The notes: a model not told the origin generated them from the letters alone. A stretch of DNA of 60,805 bases from Chloromonas sp. AAM2 (GCA_004335635.1 QAXH01004325.1:934-61738); one strand, 5' to 3'. Shown: positions 13,087 to 26,377, counted from the first letter of the stretch. Numbers and translations are program-made.

Positions 13087-14361
13087 ATGGCTGCTCCAGA
13101 CCCTGCCAGCGAGGCTCTAATCCGGAAGCTACATAGGGAGCTGAATGGGTTCACCCGCCGGTCACGCAACCCACCCCAACCAGAGCACTACCCAGGGCCA
13201 CGCAAGCTCTTGCAAGACAGGAGAGGAGCTGACTCTGTGACCCCCAGTGAGGACCCGTCCGACAAGGGCTTGAACTCCAGGCCCACGTCAGAAGAGGAGC
13301 GATCAGCCGAACATGGCAAGACCAAGGCCAAGCGGGAACGGCAAGGTATGCATGACTCGTAATTCTATATGTACTACACCAGCAGATGCCATGCATGCAC
13401 TTGAGAGTTTGCCATGATCTGACCACATGCCCTGCCACCATGGCATGCAGATGCCCCAGAGCGCCCTGCCAAGCTTGCACGGCGCAGCAGCCCAGCTCCT
13501 GTTGGCCCAGGCCCAGTCGAGGAGAAATCTCGCAATGCTGGTGACAAGGCAAGTGGTGGCGAGCGAGAACCGAATTGGCGCAGATCATTTCGGCATGGTC
13601 ACATCCGCAGCCTGTCATCATCTGCCCTGTGCGTTTGCACCCACCCCAGTGTGGGATATGCTCATGGCTGGAGTAGGAAGAACAGTTTGTCTGTCAGTGT
13701 GCAGATGTATGAGGCTGCTCCTGCTGCCACCTGCCATGACAAGCAGTCCAAAGGTCAATTACATATGTCGCTGCAAGATGAGCTGCTGTGTGCCCATGCC
13801 TGCTGCAGGTGGCTGTGGCAGCAGCAGCAGCGGTCCACGTCGCACCTCAGGTGCCGCTGACACCACTGGAGGAAGCTGCTGCATTAGCCAGCGCCATGAC
13901 ACGTGTCAAGACCAAGCAAGCCAGTCGGTTTCAAGCCCAGGCAGCAGGCAAGTGTATGCAGGTGGCACCCGGTGCTTGTGGCCTGGTGAACGAGTTTGCC
14001 CGTGCATGCCCTTCACGAGGTGTGCAATACAGTCCTTACGTTCATGGAAGGTTTACCACCATGTGTTGCGCTGCCCCATGCAGATGCAAAAGTCATCAAG
14101 TGCTTCCATGCTGGCATCCGCTGGGGCATCACCCTCACCGCTGATGCTATCAAGCGGCGCAGCGACTTGGCTACAGCGTTGAATGATGCGTATGCTGGGC
14201 AAATCTTGAGTTGTGGCCGTGGGGACATGCTGCATGTCCTATTCTTGGACCAGGCAGGCCACACGTATGAGTTTCCAGCATTGCGTAGTGACGTCAAGGA
14301 GAGCGCTAGCCACTGGAAGGCGTGTGTGGACAAGGCAGTCAGGGTTTATGTGATGAGATGA
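13087..14361 (+). CDS. PB1-like (AUX/IAA-fold) domain protein, 4 exons
   Basis: Exons: 13087 to about 13345, about 13453-13630, about 13810-13948, and 14084-14361 (stop TGA). The N-terminal half is polar and probably disordered (RRSRNPPQPEHYPGPRKLL; Ser/Arg-rich second exon). The last exon holds a compact domain of about 90 residues: VIKCFHAGIRWGITLT, then RSDLATALNDAYAG, then LHVLFLDQAGHTYEF, then HWKACVDKAVRVYVMR. Order and spacing resemble PB1/AUX-IAA domains (beta-1 Lys, helix with LxxALxxxF-like pattern, D-x-x-G turn, aromatic-rich last helix and strand). The acidic OPCA motif is weak, so only the basic face may work. PB1 domains mediate head-to-tail protein interaction; no DNA-binding domain is seen, so the role is open. 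The intron before the last exon appears to use a GC donor (GCAG|GCAAGT). The junction after exon 2 is uncertain. Confidence 0.55.
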
Positions 14362-15318
14362 CTTTTTTTTTGCGCTCTTGGGTAATGATGTGTTGATGGT
14401 GATGCCAGGACGACACTGTCTACCATGCGAATAAGTCCAGATGTTAGCCGTTTGGCTGGTATCTCGCACATGGTGCGTCACAGCAAATGATAAGAACTAC
14501 CGCAAACATGCACCTGCGTCCACAAGTTTTGATCGTCTGCCGGATATGTGCCATGTTTTGAAAGCTTGTGTGTTTTGCAAGCCTGAAGCATGTAGAATTA
14601 ACGCAAAATGACGGACCATTCTTCAGAACAATGCTGTAGAACACCTGGCTTTTGCTGAGCATGCATTGGCTGCGTGCGAGGGCTGAGGCTGGCTGGCAGC
14701 TGACCGGCCTGGTGGTCATGTGGGGCTAGGTGGTTGTGTGCAAGGACATTGTAACATATCTGTCGGAAACATTAGCTCATGGTTGTACAACGACATCTAA
14801 CTGGCTTAACGATCAACATCCCCCAACCATTTGGCATAGCAGATCAGTGCTAGGATTGACATGACGCTATGAACTGCTCCAGTGTATTAGCCGAACCTAA
14901 AAACAAACTAGCCCCTGACAGCACCTCGCAGTGTGCATCTTTTATGCGTGCCAACTCTACGTGGTTGCATGGCCGTGCAAGAAAAAGCCTGTTACATCCT
15001 GCTTCATCTGTGAAGTATATGCCATCTCAGCATCCAGGTCACGATATCAACACCATCAAAACAGTCACGATTCAACGCCATTGCCAGTCACAGGCGGTGG
15101 TAGCCAAAACAAACACGTGTTGCACGATCCATTTCTGCCCAAAGTTTCTGGATTGCCAAGCGTGCCAGTGCCAGGCACTCCAGCTTTTCCATGTCTGGCA
15201 GCAGTTCACCAGCTGCATGGCTGCCTGCTGATCCAGTATAGGTGCAGCAATGTTCTCTGTGCAACCCATGTGCGCCAGCTGTCGCATGCCAGGCACCACG
15301 TGCCACCTGCCCGGGCGC
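14362..15318. other. Intergenic region between convergent genes
   Basis: This is the 3' side of both the PB1-like gene and HDR. TGTAA pentamers, the usual chlorophyte polyadenylation signal, occur at 14750-14754 (+) and near 14990 (read on the minus strand). No gene recognised. Confidence 0.5.
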
Positions 15319-18208
15319 TTAGTGGGTTGGCACGACCACTGGTGCGCACACCCTAGGAACAATGCCAGTGTAGCTTGGGTCCTTGATTCTGAAGATCTTA
15401 TCCAGCACCTCCTCCACTGCCCTGTCAGGTGTAGAGGCACCCGATGTCACACCCAGCCGCAGTGGCCCCTTGGGCAGCCACCCCTGCGTCTCCTTGAGCT
15501 CGCCATACGCCAGCTTGTGGTACACTTTGTTGCTGGCTATGTCGATCCTGTCCGCACAGTCAACCCAGAAGGAGGGGATGCCCTTGTGCTCAGCAATTTC
15601 CTGGAGGTGGGAGGTGTTGGAAGAGTTGAAGCCGCCCACCACAATCATCATGTCGATGGCTGAGGGGTCCGCTGTAATCTCGTAGAGAGCGTCCTGACGC
15701 TCCTGCAGGTGGAAAAATGTCAATGACACCAAGTCGCTACCACAATCATACACTACAGCTCACGAAATGCGTGCTCAGATAACAATTTCTAAACTAGTTC
15801 TGGCTGCTCCCTTGTCTTTGCCTCACTACTAAACCTGTCAACGGACAGAGCAAGACGGCGCCCACACGTCAACGTGGGCTCAGATAACAAATGCCTGCTT
15901 CATGTTTGCCTCGCTATTACATTTTGTCAACCAACCAAACCACGGTCTTTGAACGATTATGTCTGCATCTAATGATCCATCCCCTTCCTGCATGAGCATT
16001 TATTAATGCCTTTTGTCACAACTGGCTAGTGCATGCCAATCGCATCCCTTGTCCATGCACAGCTTGTCCAGTCATCCAACAACTGTCCAAGCACATCGCA
16101 GCCCCACCTGTGTTGCGTCACAGATTGTATCCATGACAATAAAGTGGTTGTTGAGCTCGGCCGGGCCGTACTTCTGCATCATGGTCTTCTCCAGCATCTT
16201 GCCGATCTGCTCCGTCTCGCCCTTGAGCATGGTGGTCTGGTTGGCCAGGCCCACCTTGTCCAACATGGAGTCAGGGTCAAAGCCCTTGGACATGGCCTTG
16301 GAGAACTTGGCAAGGAACTCCTCCTTGTTCCCGCCATTCAAGATGTAGTCACACACGTACTGGGCCTCAGCAAGGTCCTTGACAATCAGGTAGTCCTGCG
16401 CAACATAGCGAGTGTGCATTAGGACAGTGCAGCGCATAGTGTGTGTGTAAAAGGACAGTGCAGTCGACTGGCATGGCTGTGGAATGAGCACCATACACCA
16501 AAACGATTACAAGTGGTCTCGGCAACGGCACCCAGTGGCTGCCTATTGAATCTGTGTCTGACTATGCATGGAGTCAAAACTGCTCTGTCTGACACTCTGT
16601 CTGATGGTATGATGCCAAGCACCTGTTGGCCGCCATGCTGGGCAGGCGTTCATGTTCCGCACAAGACGCACAACGTCACGCCATGTCCGCACCCTACCTG
16701 CGCAAAGGATGCTGTTGCCACTGTCTCCTCATGCGAGTATTTGCCATGGATGATTGATGTGGACTTCTTCTTAGAATAGGTGTCCACCGAGTTCCACACC
16801 TGCATGTGTCAGGGCATCGCTATCACTGCAGGCCACGGTTGAAGATTCAGACGATGCCAAACGCTTGATATCTCTTGGCTCAAACTCCTCGTGGCGGGTG
16901 TGGCTGTGATTGACATGACAGCATGATAGGCCACTGGCAGCAGCGCATCATGCGTGTACACTGCGTGTCTGCATGGGGCCATGTTTGAGGTCTTGCCAGC
17001 TAGCCTGCAAGTCTAGGCCGTGAATGCCTTGTGCCATGCTGGCAATCGGCGGATGGGCTACATGGCGACTCCCAACACGCAAGCCATGTGCTGTCCCGTG
17101 GATGATTGACTGCCCGTGTCTGTTATCACCACCCTGCATGTCGCATTAATGCCAGCACCTGGTACGGTGGCAATGCAGGGATGGAACGCTGCTTGGCATG
17201 CAAGCCAAAGCAGGTGCTGCTTAGCACATGCCCAAATGCCTCGTTCCTGGTTGAGCTGGCGGGGTGGCGGCCATGCACTTGACCCGCGTGCTCTTGCTAG
17301 CATGTTCTGGCTACCATCTGCACGGACCTTGGCTACCCATGGGCAGGTGGTGTCCACCATTTGCACGCCCTTGTCACGGAAGTGCTTCATTTCCTGAGCT
17401 GTGGCACCAAACGCTGGGAAAATGACCACGTCCCCGCCCTCAATGTTTGAGTAGTCCTTGCCATTGCCTTCCCCCTCCTCCACAATCTGAACGTCCATCT
17501 CTCTCAAACGCTGCAGGCATGTTTAGCAGCATAGCAAAGTTGTGGTAGAAGTCTGTGGACTGGCTGATTGCTGGAAGCACTGCCCTGGATCCACCCTTTC
17601 CAGTGTGCACTTTTTGCCCGCACCTTGTTGACCTCCGGATTGTGGATGATTTCGTTTGTGACATAGATCTTGTTCTCTGGGAAGGCAGCCCGTGCCTCGT
17701 AAGCCATCCGCACCGCCCGCTCTACGCCCCAGCAGTAACCATAAGCCTTTGCGAGCTTAACCGACACCTCGCCCTGCTGCCAAACGTTGCCGCTTTCACG
17801 CATCTGTGCTACCAGGCCGCTGGAAGAGTAGCCCACGCCGTGCTCGTCCATGAGGCTTTGGCTTTCTGCATTGTTGTTGACCTGGCGTGTATACCTGCCC
17901 GTTTGGTTGAGGGATCGCCTGATTGCGCGACCGTCCACCTTGTCCTGCTCCACACCTGCAGGCAGGCATCACAAGCAACAGATACTCAACGGGAATTGCT
18001 CACAATGAAGCACTCCGAACAATGCAGTAGGTTCGTTGGTGGGCCTCCCATCAGAACAGGTCCCATGCTTTGCAAGGCATGCAGCGGATGGCGCACCTGC
18101 AATAGTTGCCCGCACTATGAGAGTGCGGTGCACGCGGTGTGTTCGCATTGGGGCGTGGGTGGGCGCCCCCCAGCGCTGCAGCACCTTCTGACCGCCCAGC
18201 GTCTGCAT
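15319..18208 (-). CDS. HDR: 4-hydroxy-3-methylbut-2-enyl diphosphate reductase (HDR/IspH), plastid
   Basis: Last enzyme of the plastid MEP pathway: reduces HMBPP to IPP and DMAPP using a [4Fe-4S] cluster. Six exons join in frame: 18097-18208, 17624-17955, 17328-17510, 16698-16799, 16108-16395 and 15319-15702. All three cluster cysteines are present: [20 protein letters not shown] and [12 protein letters not shown]. Other family motifs are [21 protein letters not shown] (catalytic Glu region), [18 protein letters not shown] and [10 protein letters not shown]. Exon 1 ([20 protein letters not shown], then [14 protein letters not shown]) is basic with few acidic residues, as for a plastid transit peptide, and is followed by the plant/cyanobacterial-type N-terminal region ([13 protein letters not shown]). 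Total is about 465 residues, normal for plant-type HDR. It is divergent from the VFL1-like gene, 275 bp away. Confidence 0.96.
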
Positions 18209-18483
18209 CTCGCTGCCCTTGAGCTTGCGTTAAGTCAGCTTTGTAAAGGCTTAATCAGGTCGCCGTGAAAGCAGGTAAAGGCTCACCAGATTGGTCGACA
18301 CAAAAGTCATTTGAGTCACTCCAAGTTGAAGGCAGCTCGCGTCAGGTGGCCAAAGCCCCAACCGTCACCACTCCTCTGCATGGACATCTTTATGCGAACT
18401 TCTTGGCATGATTTGTCATCACGTCAAACTCTGCATGCAGCTGCCTCAGCCTGCCTTTTGCCTTTTGATTTTGAGAGGCAAGA
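18209..18483. promoter_or_regulatory. Short shared promoter between HDR and the VFL1-like gene
   Basis: Only 275 bp separate the two start codons, which point away from each other. Both 5' UTRs and core promoters must fit here, so a bidirectional promoter is likely. No TATA box or known motif could be assigned with confidence. Confidence 0.55.
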
Positions 18484-21400
18484 ATGGCCAACACACAGCA
18501 GCGGGAGTCCAGCAAGAACAACTCCAGCCATACATCTGTGACTCGCATTGGACAAGGCCTGGTCAGCTGCCAACAGGTGCAGGAGCTTCAGCAGCATGCG
18601 ACACGCATCCACAGCGTGTGCTTGCATGGCAACAACCTCTCACGCATGGACGGACTTGACAAGCTCGTGGCATTGCGAGAGCTCAACCTGTCATCCAACG
18701 CAATCACGCATGTGGAAGGCCTGCAGACGCTCGGCAACCTCACCTCCCTCAACCTTGCCAGCAACAAATTATCAGGCGCATTAGGCAGCCTTGCCGGCCT
18801 CACAAGCCTCACACACCTCAACCTAGCATACAACGGTCTCACGAGCCTTGCAGGAGTGGCTGACCTGCAAGGCCCGTCCAGCAAGCTACGTGTGCTCAAC
18901 GTCAAGCAAAACCTACTCGGCAGCCTACAACACCTGGCTGTCTTGGCAGGATGTGTGGGGTTACGTGACCTTTCAGTTGCTGGTAACCCCATCAGCCAAC
19001 TGCCCAACCACCGCCAGGCAATTCTCAACGTCCTCCCTCACATCACCCAGCTAGACAGCCTTACCGGCGATGCAGTGCTCGCTGCAAAGGGGTTTGACTC
19101 ACAAGCAGCACAGAGCATTGCTGCAGCACGCCTGCAGGCATTCGAACCACCTCTTACCTCCAGCCCCCAGCCAGCCTACCCCCACCAACACAGCCAATCC
19201 AAGCAAGGCCCAAGGGATTCCAACCACTCCCCCGGTCACCCTGCACCTACCAACACCCCTCACATAGACTTAGCCTTGCAACAGCACCAGTCGCGTGCAC
19301 GGACGCATGATCAGCAAGCGCCGCATGGGGGCACAAGTACGTACCCAGGCATTTCTACGACAGGCAGGACTGGGCCTGCCATGGGTACAAAGCAGGCGGC
19401 GAACTGGCAGACGGCATCTGGCGGTCGCAAAACACACAAAGGTACAAGCAGCTCTCACTAGCAGCCCTCATGACTTGGCGTCATAGCATACCTTGACGCC
19501 TATTTCTTTCTTGCCTCAAATAGCAGCTCAAACGACTGGCTTTATCATTGCCTGGCAACTGTGGCCTCATAGCATAGCTGTCTCCAACCTTCCTACCAAA
19601 GCTCATTGCCTCTTGACTTTCCTGCCTGCGACTGTGCATACTGCATCTTTTCCTTTCCACAGGTGGATATGATTCAGACGGCATGGGCACAGGTACGGGC
19701 ACAGTGCAGCGGGTGTACTTGAAGGATGCGGCTGTGCAGGCGTCGGACCAGTCAAACAAGGCAATCAAGCAGCTGCAGGCGGAGGGGGAGCAGCTCAAAC
19801 AGCAGCTGGCAGCACTGGCCAGTGAGTATGGCATGGGCCGTGCTGGACATGCTGGCTTGCCAAGCATTTTTGCATGTAAAGCACATAGCCAGCAACAGCC
19901 GGGGCTGTGTGGCATGCATTGCATTCAGTAATATGCATGGAAAACACCTCGGTCGGCAGGGGTCCTTAAGCCCACCCAACCTGGCGGCACAGTCCTTGCC
20001 CTTCACAAACAATCCTGGGGGCTGCTGACCTGATGACGACTTTTATTACATTATTATGCCTTGCGACCACAAGCTCATTTTTCATAACAGACCAGTTGCC
20101 CATCATCATCACACGGCATTCACAAATTTGCTTCTGTCGCTTCAAACATAGAAATGATGCTGCATCAGGTGAGCTAGAGCAGCGCAACGCGCACGAGGAG
20201 GAGCTGCGTCAGCAGATGAGCGCTGCAGTGCAGGCCATGGAGGAGGAGGCGCACAGGCGGGTGGAGGAGGGCTACAGGGAGGCATCACAGGCGGTGCACA
20301 AAGCACTGTGAGTCACACTGGCAGTGTGCTTACCATGCATGGCCATCTTGATGCAGTGCAAATGCTCTGGCAATTCTCCACATGCCAGCCCTCAATGCAG
20401 TGCAAATGCTCTGGCATTCTCCTCCTTCCTGGTGATAGCCAGCCCTCAATGCATTGCAGATGCTCTAAGAATCAAGCAGCAGCCAGACATCAGATTTAAG
20501 GGGCATGTAGACGTAGTCAAAGAAGCTCAACAATTGTTCACAATGCTGCTGAATGTTATGTTGTATACGCTGTTTGCGTGTCGCAGGGGTGAGGTGGACA
20601 TTTCCCGGCGTGCCACGCTTGAGGTGCAGCAGCGGGCGGATGCGCTTTCACGGCGTGAGGAGGAGCTCAGGAGGCAGGTCGTGTCCCTGGAGAAGGACCT
20701 GACAAGGTCAGGGATCGGGTGGTGCGGGGCAAGGTGTAAGGGTGTCAACAGGGCCAAACACTGCAAGCGTGCTGCCGGTATGCCATTTACTCACCTATCA
20801 AGTGGCTGGGGCAACGAAGGACAGGTGCTGGGATTGCCAGGGTGGGGCAAGCTGGGGGCTGGGTTGTGCAAGGCAGGGACCACAGGACCTTTGACTGCAG
20901 TATACCACACTGTGAGTATTGCCGCTCAACTGCGCCTAGATTGGCTGGGGTGATGCAGGGCAGGAAGAGTACCATCAGGGGCCTGTGTGACTGATGCGGC
21001 CTGATGCGGCGAGCATGCCATTGGTGGTGCACACAGTCACATAGGCGTCCCAAGTGTCATTGGCCAGTGTGGCATCACCTCGTGTTGCAGCTGTTCGTGA
21101 GCTGCACTCACAGATTTCATCAGCTCACAGGCTGGCAAAAGGCAGGCCACCATCTTTCTATTGTGCCACCTTCAGGTCCCAGGAGGAGCTTCAGCGCACA
21201 GTGGCTTCATGCATGGCCGAGGTGGAGGGTGCAGGACGGGCAGCGGAGGTGGTGAGGCAACGCATGCAGGAGACAGAGCAGCAACTGAGGCAGCAGCTGC
21301 AGGCAGGTGGCTGCACGCGAAGGGGTTGGATATGAAATATCAAGTGTGAGGGCAACTGTTCCGCTTTCGGGCTAGTGTGGTGAGTTGTGTTGAGTGCAAA

Positions 21401-24400
21401 CCCTTGAGTGCAGGGTTACGGCTCAATCTACTGTGGATTGGGATACTGGGCATTCCTGTGTGTACTGTTGAGTGGCATGAAAGCACACGCCCAGCAATAA
21501 GTGGTAACTGTCAGAATTGTTGATAGACTCTTGGAGCCCCTCTGTTCCCTTCAACTCTCAGAGTAGCAGGCCACAGCAGTAGCAGTAGCAGTAGCAGAGT
21601 AGTCTACGTTGCCCACGTCTGGTTACAGGCTGGCGAGCGTGACCTGGGGTCTGCCCGGGCCGCCCTGGCTGCTGCCGAGCAGCGGGCCGTGTCACTCGAG
21701 GCGGCGCTGCAGCAGAGCAACGCAGTGGCTGTCACCATGACGTCCAGGATTGCACAGAACATGGCGGAGGGGGCAGCACAGGTAGGGCAGGGGTAGGGCA
21801 AGGGTAAAGCAGGGATGGGGATGGGGGTGGAGGCGTGACTTGCCCATTTCTCAAGCATCGCCTGACCGAAACCATCGTAGCCTAACGAGACTAGTTTCCA
21901 CCCATCACTCGTATGTGATAGTGGCCTCATCGAGTCCCACACTCACGACATAAAAAGGGTTCAGACTCTGCATTATCAAGTAAGAGAACACTGACTGATG
22001 CCATCTGGTGTGAGGCCTATGCTGGCGATCGACAATTGCAATTGGGGGTGGCTCCTGGGCTTCTTACATTCTGAGGGTGTCACACGTCTCCCAGCTAAAC
22101 CCTGATTTACTCCACTTGCTGGCCTTGTTTCGTTGTGTTGCGCAGGTTGACGGTCTCAAGTCGCGTGTGAGCGGCCTGGAGCAGTCCCTGGGCGATGCCA
22201 CCCGGCGGGAGGCCGAGCTCAAGGCGGAGGTCAGCATGCTCACAGGCAACATCACAACCATGCAGCAGCGACATGCACAGGTGAGGCAGCGACCTTATGC
22301 GTGTGCTCTGAGCGCCCTGATCAATCCTCCGTGGCCTGCGGCGTAATGTGGGTTCTCTGATGCATGTGCTGTGAGCCCGACCTAACCAGCTGCGGTATGG
22401 TCCAGAGCTGCTCTTCATGCTCTGGGCGAGCCCAGGGACTCACAAACACACTGTGGTGTCCTACCACAGCAATACAATTGAGTCTTGACTCTTCTGTGGG
22501 ACATGGTGTGGTCCAGAGCTGCTCTTCCGTGTTTTCAGCAGACGGACGGATGCGGCGGTTCACAGCACACTGTGGTGCCCTCACTACTGTAACACACACA
22601 ACTGTGGTGGCTGCCAACAGCTGCCTCAAGAGCGAAGCTTTGCTGCTGAGCTCTTGATGCATCTGGAGTGCATGTTGGTGATGCACAACTCCTGCCTGAC
22701 AGGGTACAGCGAACAAAGCCAGAGCCAGTTTGCAACCAAGGGTTAGCGCTTGCATCCAGCTGACAATCTCACTTGTGCTCTTATCTGAGGATCTATCTAA
22801 GGGTTGGGTGTCTACATCCACTTGACAGTCTGCTTCCTCCTGGCAGTCATTGCCTGCAATCACCTGACATACTCACATTCACTTCGGGATGCCTACACTC
22901 ACTGCAAGCATCCTTTGTGTGTTTTGCTTCAGGAGCTTGATCAGGTGCGTCAGCACGCAGCGGAGGAGGCGCGTGTGCGTGTGTCTAAGGAGGTGACGGG
23001 CGCGGAAGACCGGGCGCGGGCGGCGGCAGTGGCGGCGGCGCAGCAGGAGAGAGGGCCCATGCAGGAGCAGATAGCCTTTCTCAAGGCACAGCTACAGTTT
23101 GCACTCAAGGTATGACTCGTGTATGGGATCATCCTTCCTGACCTAGAATAGACTAACGGTACTTACGTGTCAAAGAATGTGCTGTCGCTGTCCAGTAGTC
23201 AGCATCCAGCTCGATGAAGGACAATTCTGGGGCCAAGCATGTGCTTGTTGTTCCTCACAAGTCAGCATCCAGCTTCTTGAGGAATAGGCCCAGTGAGGCT
23301 TGAGGCCTGGGACAATCAGTGACTTGTGTGCTGCTCTGCAGGAGGGTGAGAAGGAGAGCAGTGTGCTCCAGGAGCAGCTGGGTCACGCGCAGCAGCAGCT
23401 GGTGGAGCTGCAGCAGGCGGTGCACCAGTCAATGGCCAAGCAGCGGGAGCACGAGGCACTGGTCACAGACCTAGGAAACGTAGTCAGCCAACAGAAATCA
23501 CACATACAGGTGCGCTGCAAGACCACTGGTTCTCGTGGCACTAGGCTTGAGATCTTTTGACCATGCAACGCTCCGTTTTCACCCTAATTACTTGTGCCTA
23601 GCTGCTGTTATTTGTTGTCGGCAGGCCACACATACTCTGGCCACTCATACTGATGAGCTGCGAATGTTTAGCCAAACACTTTAGGATGTGATTCAATCGT
23701 ACCACTGCAGTCCGCTCAGTTGTCAGCGTGCTTTCCTGTGCCTAGTCAGACACATGCAGCTGTTGACTATCCGTCTGAAATCCAATGACAGCACGTTCAG
23801 AGCAGTTTATTGGCAACATGTAGCTCAAGATCGGCACACAGAACGGCACACAGAACCGAAGCTTGACACGTTCGTTGGGCTTGTTGCACACATATGCAGG
23901 CCCTTCAGAAGGAGCGTGACAACCTCAGCACCCAGTTGAGGGGGGCTGGGCCTGAGCAAATGCAGCGCCTGGCCTCAGAGGTGGCTAGCCTCAGGGCAGC
24001 GGCCGCAGAGGCAGGCATCGCCAGAGAGCAGGCAGAGCACAGCAAGAAACAGTGGCAGGAAGCCGAGCGACGGCTGGCAGAGGCGCAGGTGTGTGTGCAT
24101 GCTTTGAGCTGCACTGTGACTTATGGTGCACTGTGTGGTGCATTTGTGAGGAAGAAAGAGCATGGATGTCGTGCACGTGAATCTCATGACTTCCTGGCGC
24201 GTTAGTAGTCCGTAAGAAGGTGAACGGTGACAGGCATTTGCATCATAAGCTGTCAGGTTATCATTTCGACGTGCACCATCAAAGAGGTATTGCTCCACAC
24301 CATGGCGCGTCCATGGCTTCACACCAATCCAAGTAGTGTGCCCCAGTCGGCCATCACAACCCTGCCAACCGCCTTCCAAGGTCAGGCAATCCACCTGTAT

Positions 24401-26377
24401 GCATCAGACGTTCAGATGCCCTGCACAGCGTCAAACCTTACTGACTGCACTGCATGCGGCTGCCAGCACATGCAGATTGTCAACTCCAGTATGCGTGCTA
24501 TGCGTGTTCAGGGTGTTTCAGTGCGCAAGTGTGAGGAGCTATCCCAGCAGGTGACTTCACTGGAGGCAGCGCTGGCTTCCGCCCGGCAGGACGCCAAGCA
24601 GGCGCACGCCAGGGCAGAGGGGCTGGCCAGTCAGCTGGCATCAGCAGAAGATGCGCTCAAGGTGGGCAGGTTCTGAAACTGCGAGGCTGTTTGCACGTCT
24701 CTTGCTTGTTTTGCCACTTTATGTACGTTTTGTTTTCTTGGCCTCGCTTCATTATAGTCAGGGCCAGCTCGTCTTTGCCAGGTTACTCTTGTGAAGGCTT
24801 GCCTAGAACACAAACGGGAACCATTGCACTGCTCGGGTGCATGGCCACACAGATAAAAATCTCACAAGCCCAGCCAGCCGCACTGGCCACACGTAGGTCT
24901 TGGAAGCCTGTGCGTGTGTTGACTTGTCCATGTGTTGACATGGCATGCCTGGCCGTGTGCCGCATGTTGAGACATGCTGCATGTTCGCCTGTGCATCAGG
25001 TCAAGAAGGCAATGCTAGACAGCGCCAATGACACCATCTCCTCCCTGAAGGCCGAGGTGTCTGACCTGGCCATGGAACTGGAGGATGCGAGAAGGGCACA
25101 GGAGGAACTGGAGATGCAGGCACAGAGGCAGGCAGAGACGGACGCACAGGAAAAGGCAAACTTAAGGTGGGGATTGAATGCACACTTGTCGGGGCAGAGG
25201 GTGGGAAAATGTTTGTTGGACCACGCGGCTGGGATAGAATCAGCATACCGAAGGGATGCACGCAGGCGAGGTGAGCGGACCAGTGACCCAGGCTGGGTTT
25301 TGCTGATGTGTGTTCCGAGCTACTGTGTAGGGCTGAGGTTGAGGCTGGTGAGGCCGCCCTGGAGGCCATGAGCAGCAGCGCAGGCAGTGCTGATGCACGT
25401 GTGGCTGCTGCCGAAGCACGGGCCAAGGAGCACGAGACCAAGGTCAAGAGCTTGGAGAAGCAGCTGGCTGACAAGGATGAGCTGATCAAGTATGTGGAGG
25501 AGGAAGTGGAGCGGGTCAAAGGTGCGGAAATATTCTGGATCAGAGTGGAGTCATAGCATTGCGGCTTGACAGCAACACGGTGAATCTTGCATGCCGATGT
25601 TTACCTACAAATGCACGTATGCTGTTAAGCTTCCTCGTGCACAAGTTGCTGAACCGGGCTAGATAGCTGTGCACTGAAACGTCACGCAAGACACTATCTG
25701 TGGGTCTGTGGGCCAGTATGCACCTGTGTGGCAGGACACCCGGCATGATCCCTGCTAAATGCCACACAACTGGAGCCGCTGCCTGGTCCTGATCATGGTT
25801 CTGCTGCCTGTCACAGGCCTGTATGAGAAACGTGAGGCACGCTTGCGGGAAGAAAGAGATGCTGCTCGTGCGGCGGCAGCAACAGCTGAGGCGTTACGAG
25901 AGGGCTTGGAGGCAAGGCTGTCCGAGCAGACAACCAAGGCTGACCTGCAGGCTGCTGATCTCCAGGTGAATGGGTGGCATGACAGAACTCGCTGATGGAT
26001 CATACAGTGCCTTCCAAGCTGCCAGACTTTGCACCAGGGCTACAATGCCCCTGGATGTAGGTATTACCCACTTCTTGCAGCCAGCACTGTTTGTCCTGCT
26101 GAGCTCATTGAGACGCATGGTACGGCAGCCAAGGTGAACCACGTGCATGGCTGATGCGTTGTTGGTGGCCTGTGCCTGCTTGCAGGCAGAAAGAGAAGCC
26201 GCACGTGCTGCCAGCCAGGCGTATCACCGCTCACAAGAGGAGGTGACACAACTTGCGGCACGCCTGGCAGAAGCAGAGAGCGAGCTACGCAGCCTGCTGG
26301 CGGCTGTGGAGAAGCAGAAGGCATCCTCAGCTGTCAAGATGAGGCAGCTGGCGACCTTGCTGTCTGACATGGGCTGA
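18484..26377 (+). CDS. VFL1: VFL1/LRRCC1-like leucine-rich repeat and coiled-coil basal-body protein, 15 exons
   Basis: Exon 1 (18484-19441) encodes an SDS22-type LRR domain (residues about 40-210): IHSVCLHGNNLSRMDGLDKL, LRELNLSSNAITHVEGLQTL, LTSLNLASNKLSG, LTHLNLAYNGLTSLAGV, then KLRVLNVKQNLLGSLQHL and a capping segment LPNHRQAILNVLPHITQLDS. Order and spacing fit human LRRCC1 closely. Fourteen further exons (about 19663-19821, 20169-20307, 20587-20706, 21176-21302, 21629-21780, 22146-22280, 22933-23109, 23342-23509, 23900-24088, 24512-24660, 25000-25166, 25331-25521, 25817-25965, 26186-26377) encode almost uninterrupted Ala/Glu/Gln/Arg-rich coiled coil. Total is about 1,050 residues, close to LRRCC1. 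In the family (Chlamydomonas VFL1, animal LRRCC1) the protein sits in the centriole/basal-body lumen and controls rotational orientation and flagellar number. The intron after 21302 needs a GC donor. A TGTAA lies 51 bp after the stop (26428-26432). Confidence 0.8.
20350..20470 (+). repeat. Intronic tandem repeat, three copies of about 50 bp
   Basis: Inside an intron of the VFL1-like gene, the block GATGCAGTGCAAATGCTCTG and its near copies (CAATGCAGTGCAAATGCTCT, CAATGCATTGCAGATGCTCT) recur three times with CCAGCCCTC between them. It is non-coding. Confidence 0.7.
22390..22605 (+). repeat. Intronic tandem duplication, unit about 110 bp
   Basis: TGGTCCAGAGCTGCTCTTC occurs near 22397 and again near 22507, each followed about 45-50 bp later by CACACTGTGGTG. 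This is an imperfect duplication in an intron of the VFL1-like gene. Confidence 0.65.

Noticed and set aside
15319..18208. HDR as bacterial contamination or recent transfer
   Set aside because: The gene has five introns, a plant/cyanobacterial-type N-terminal region and a transit-like peptide, so it is a normal nuclear plastid gene.
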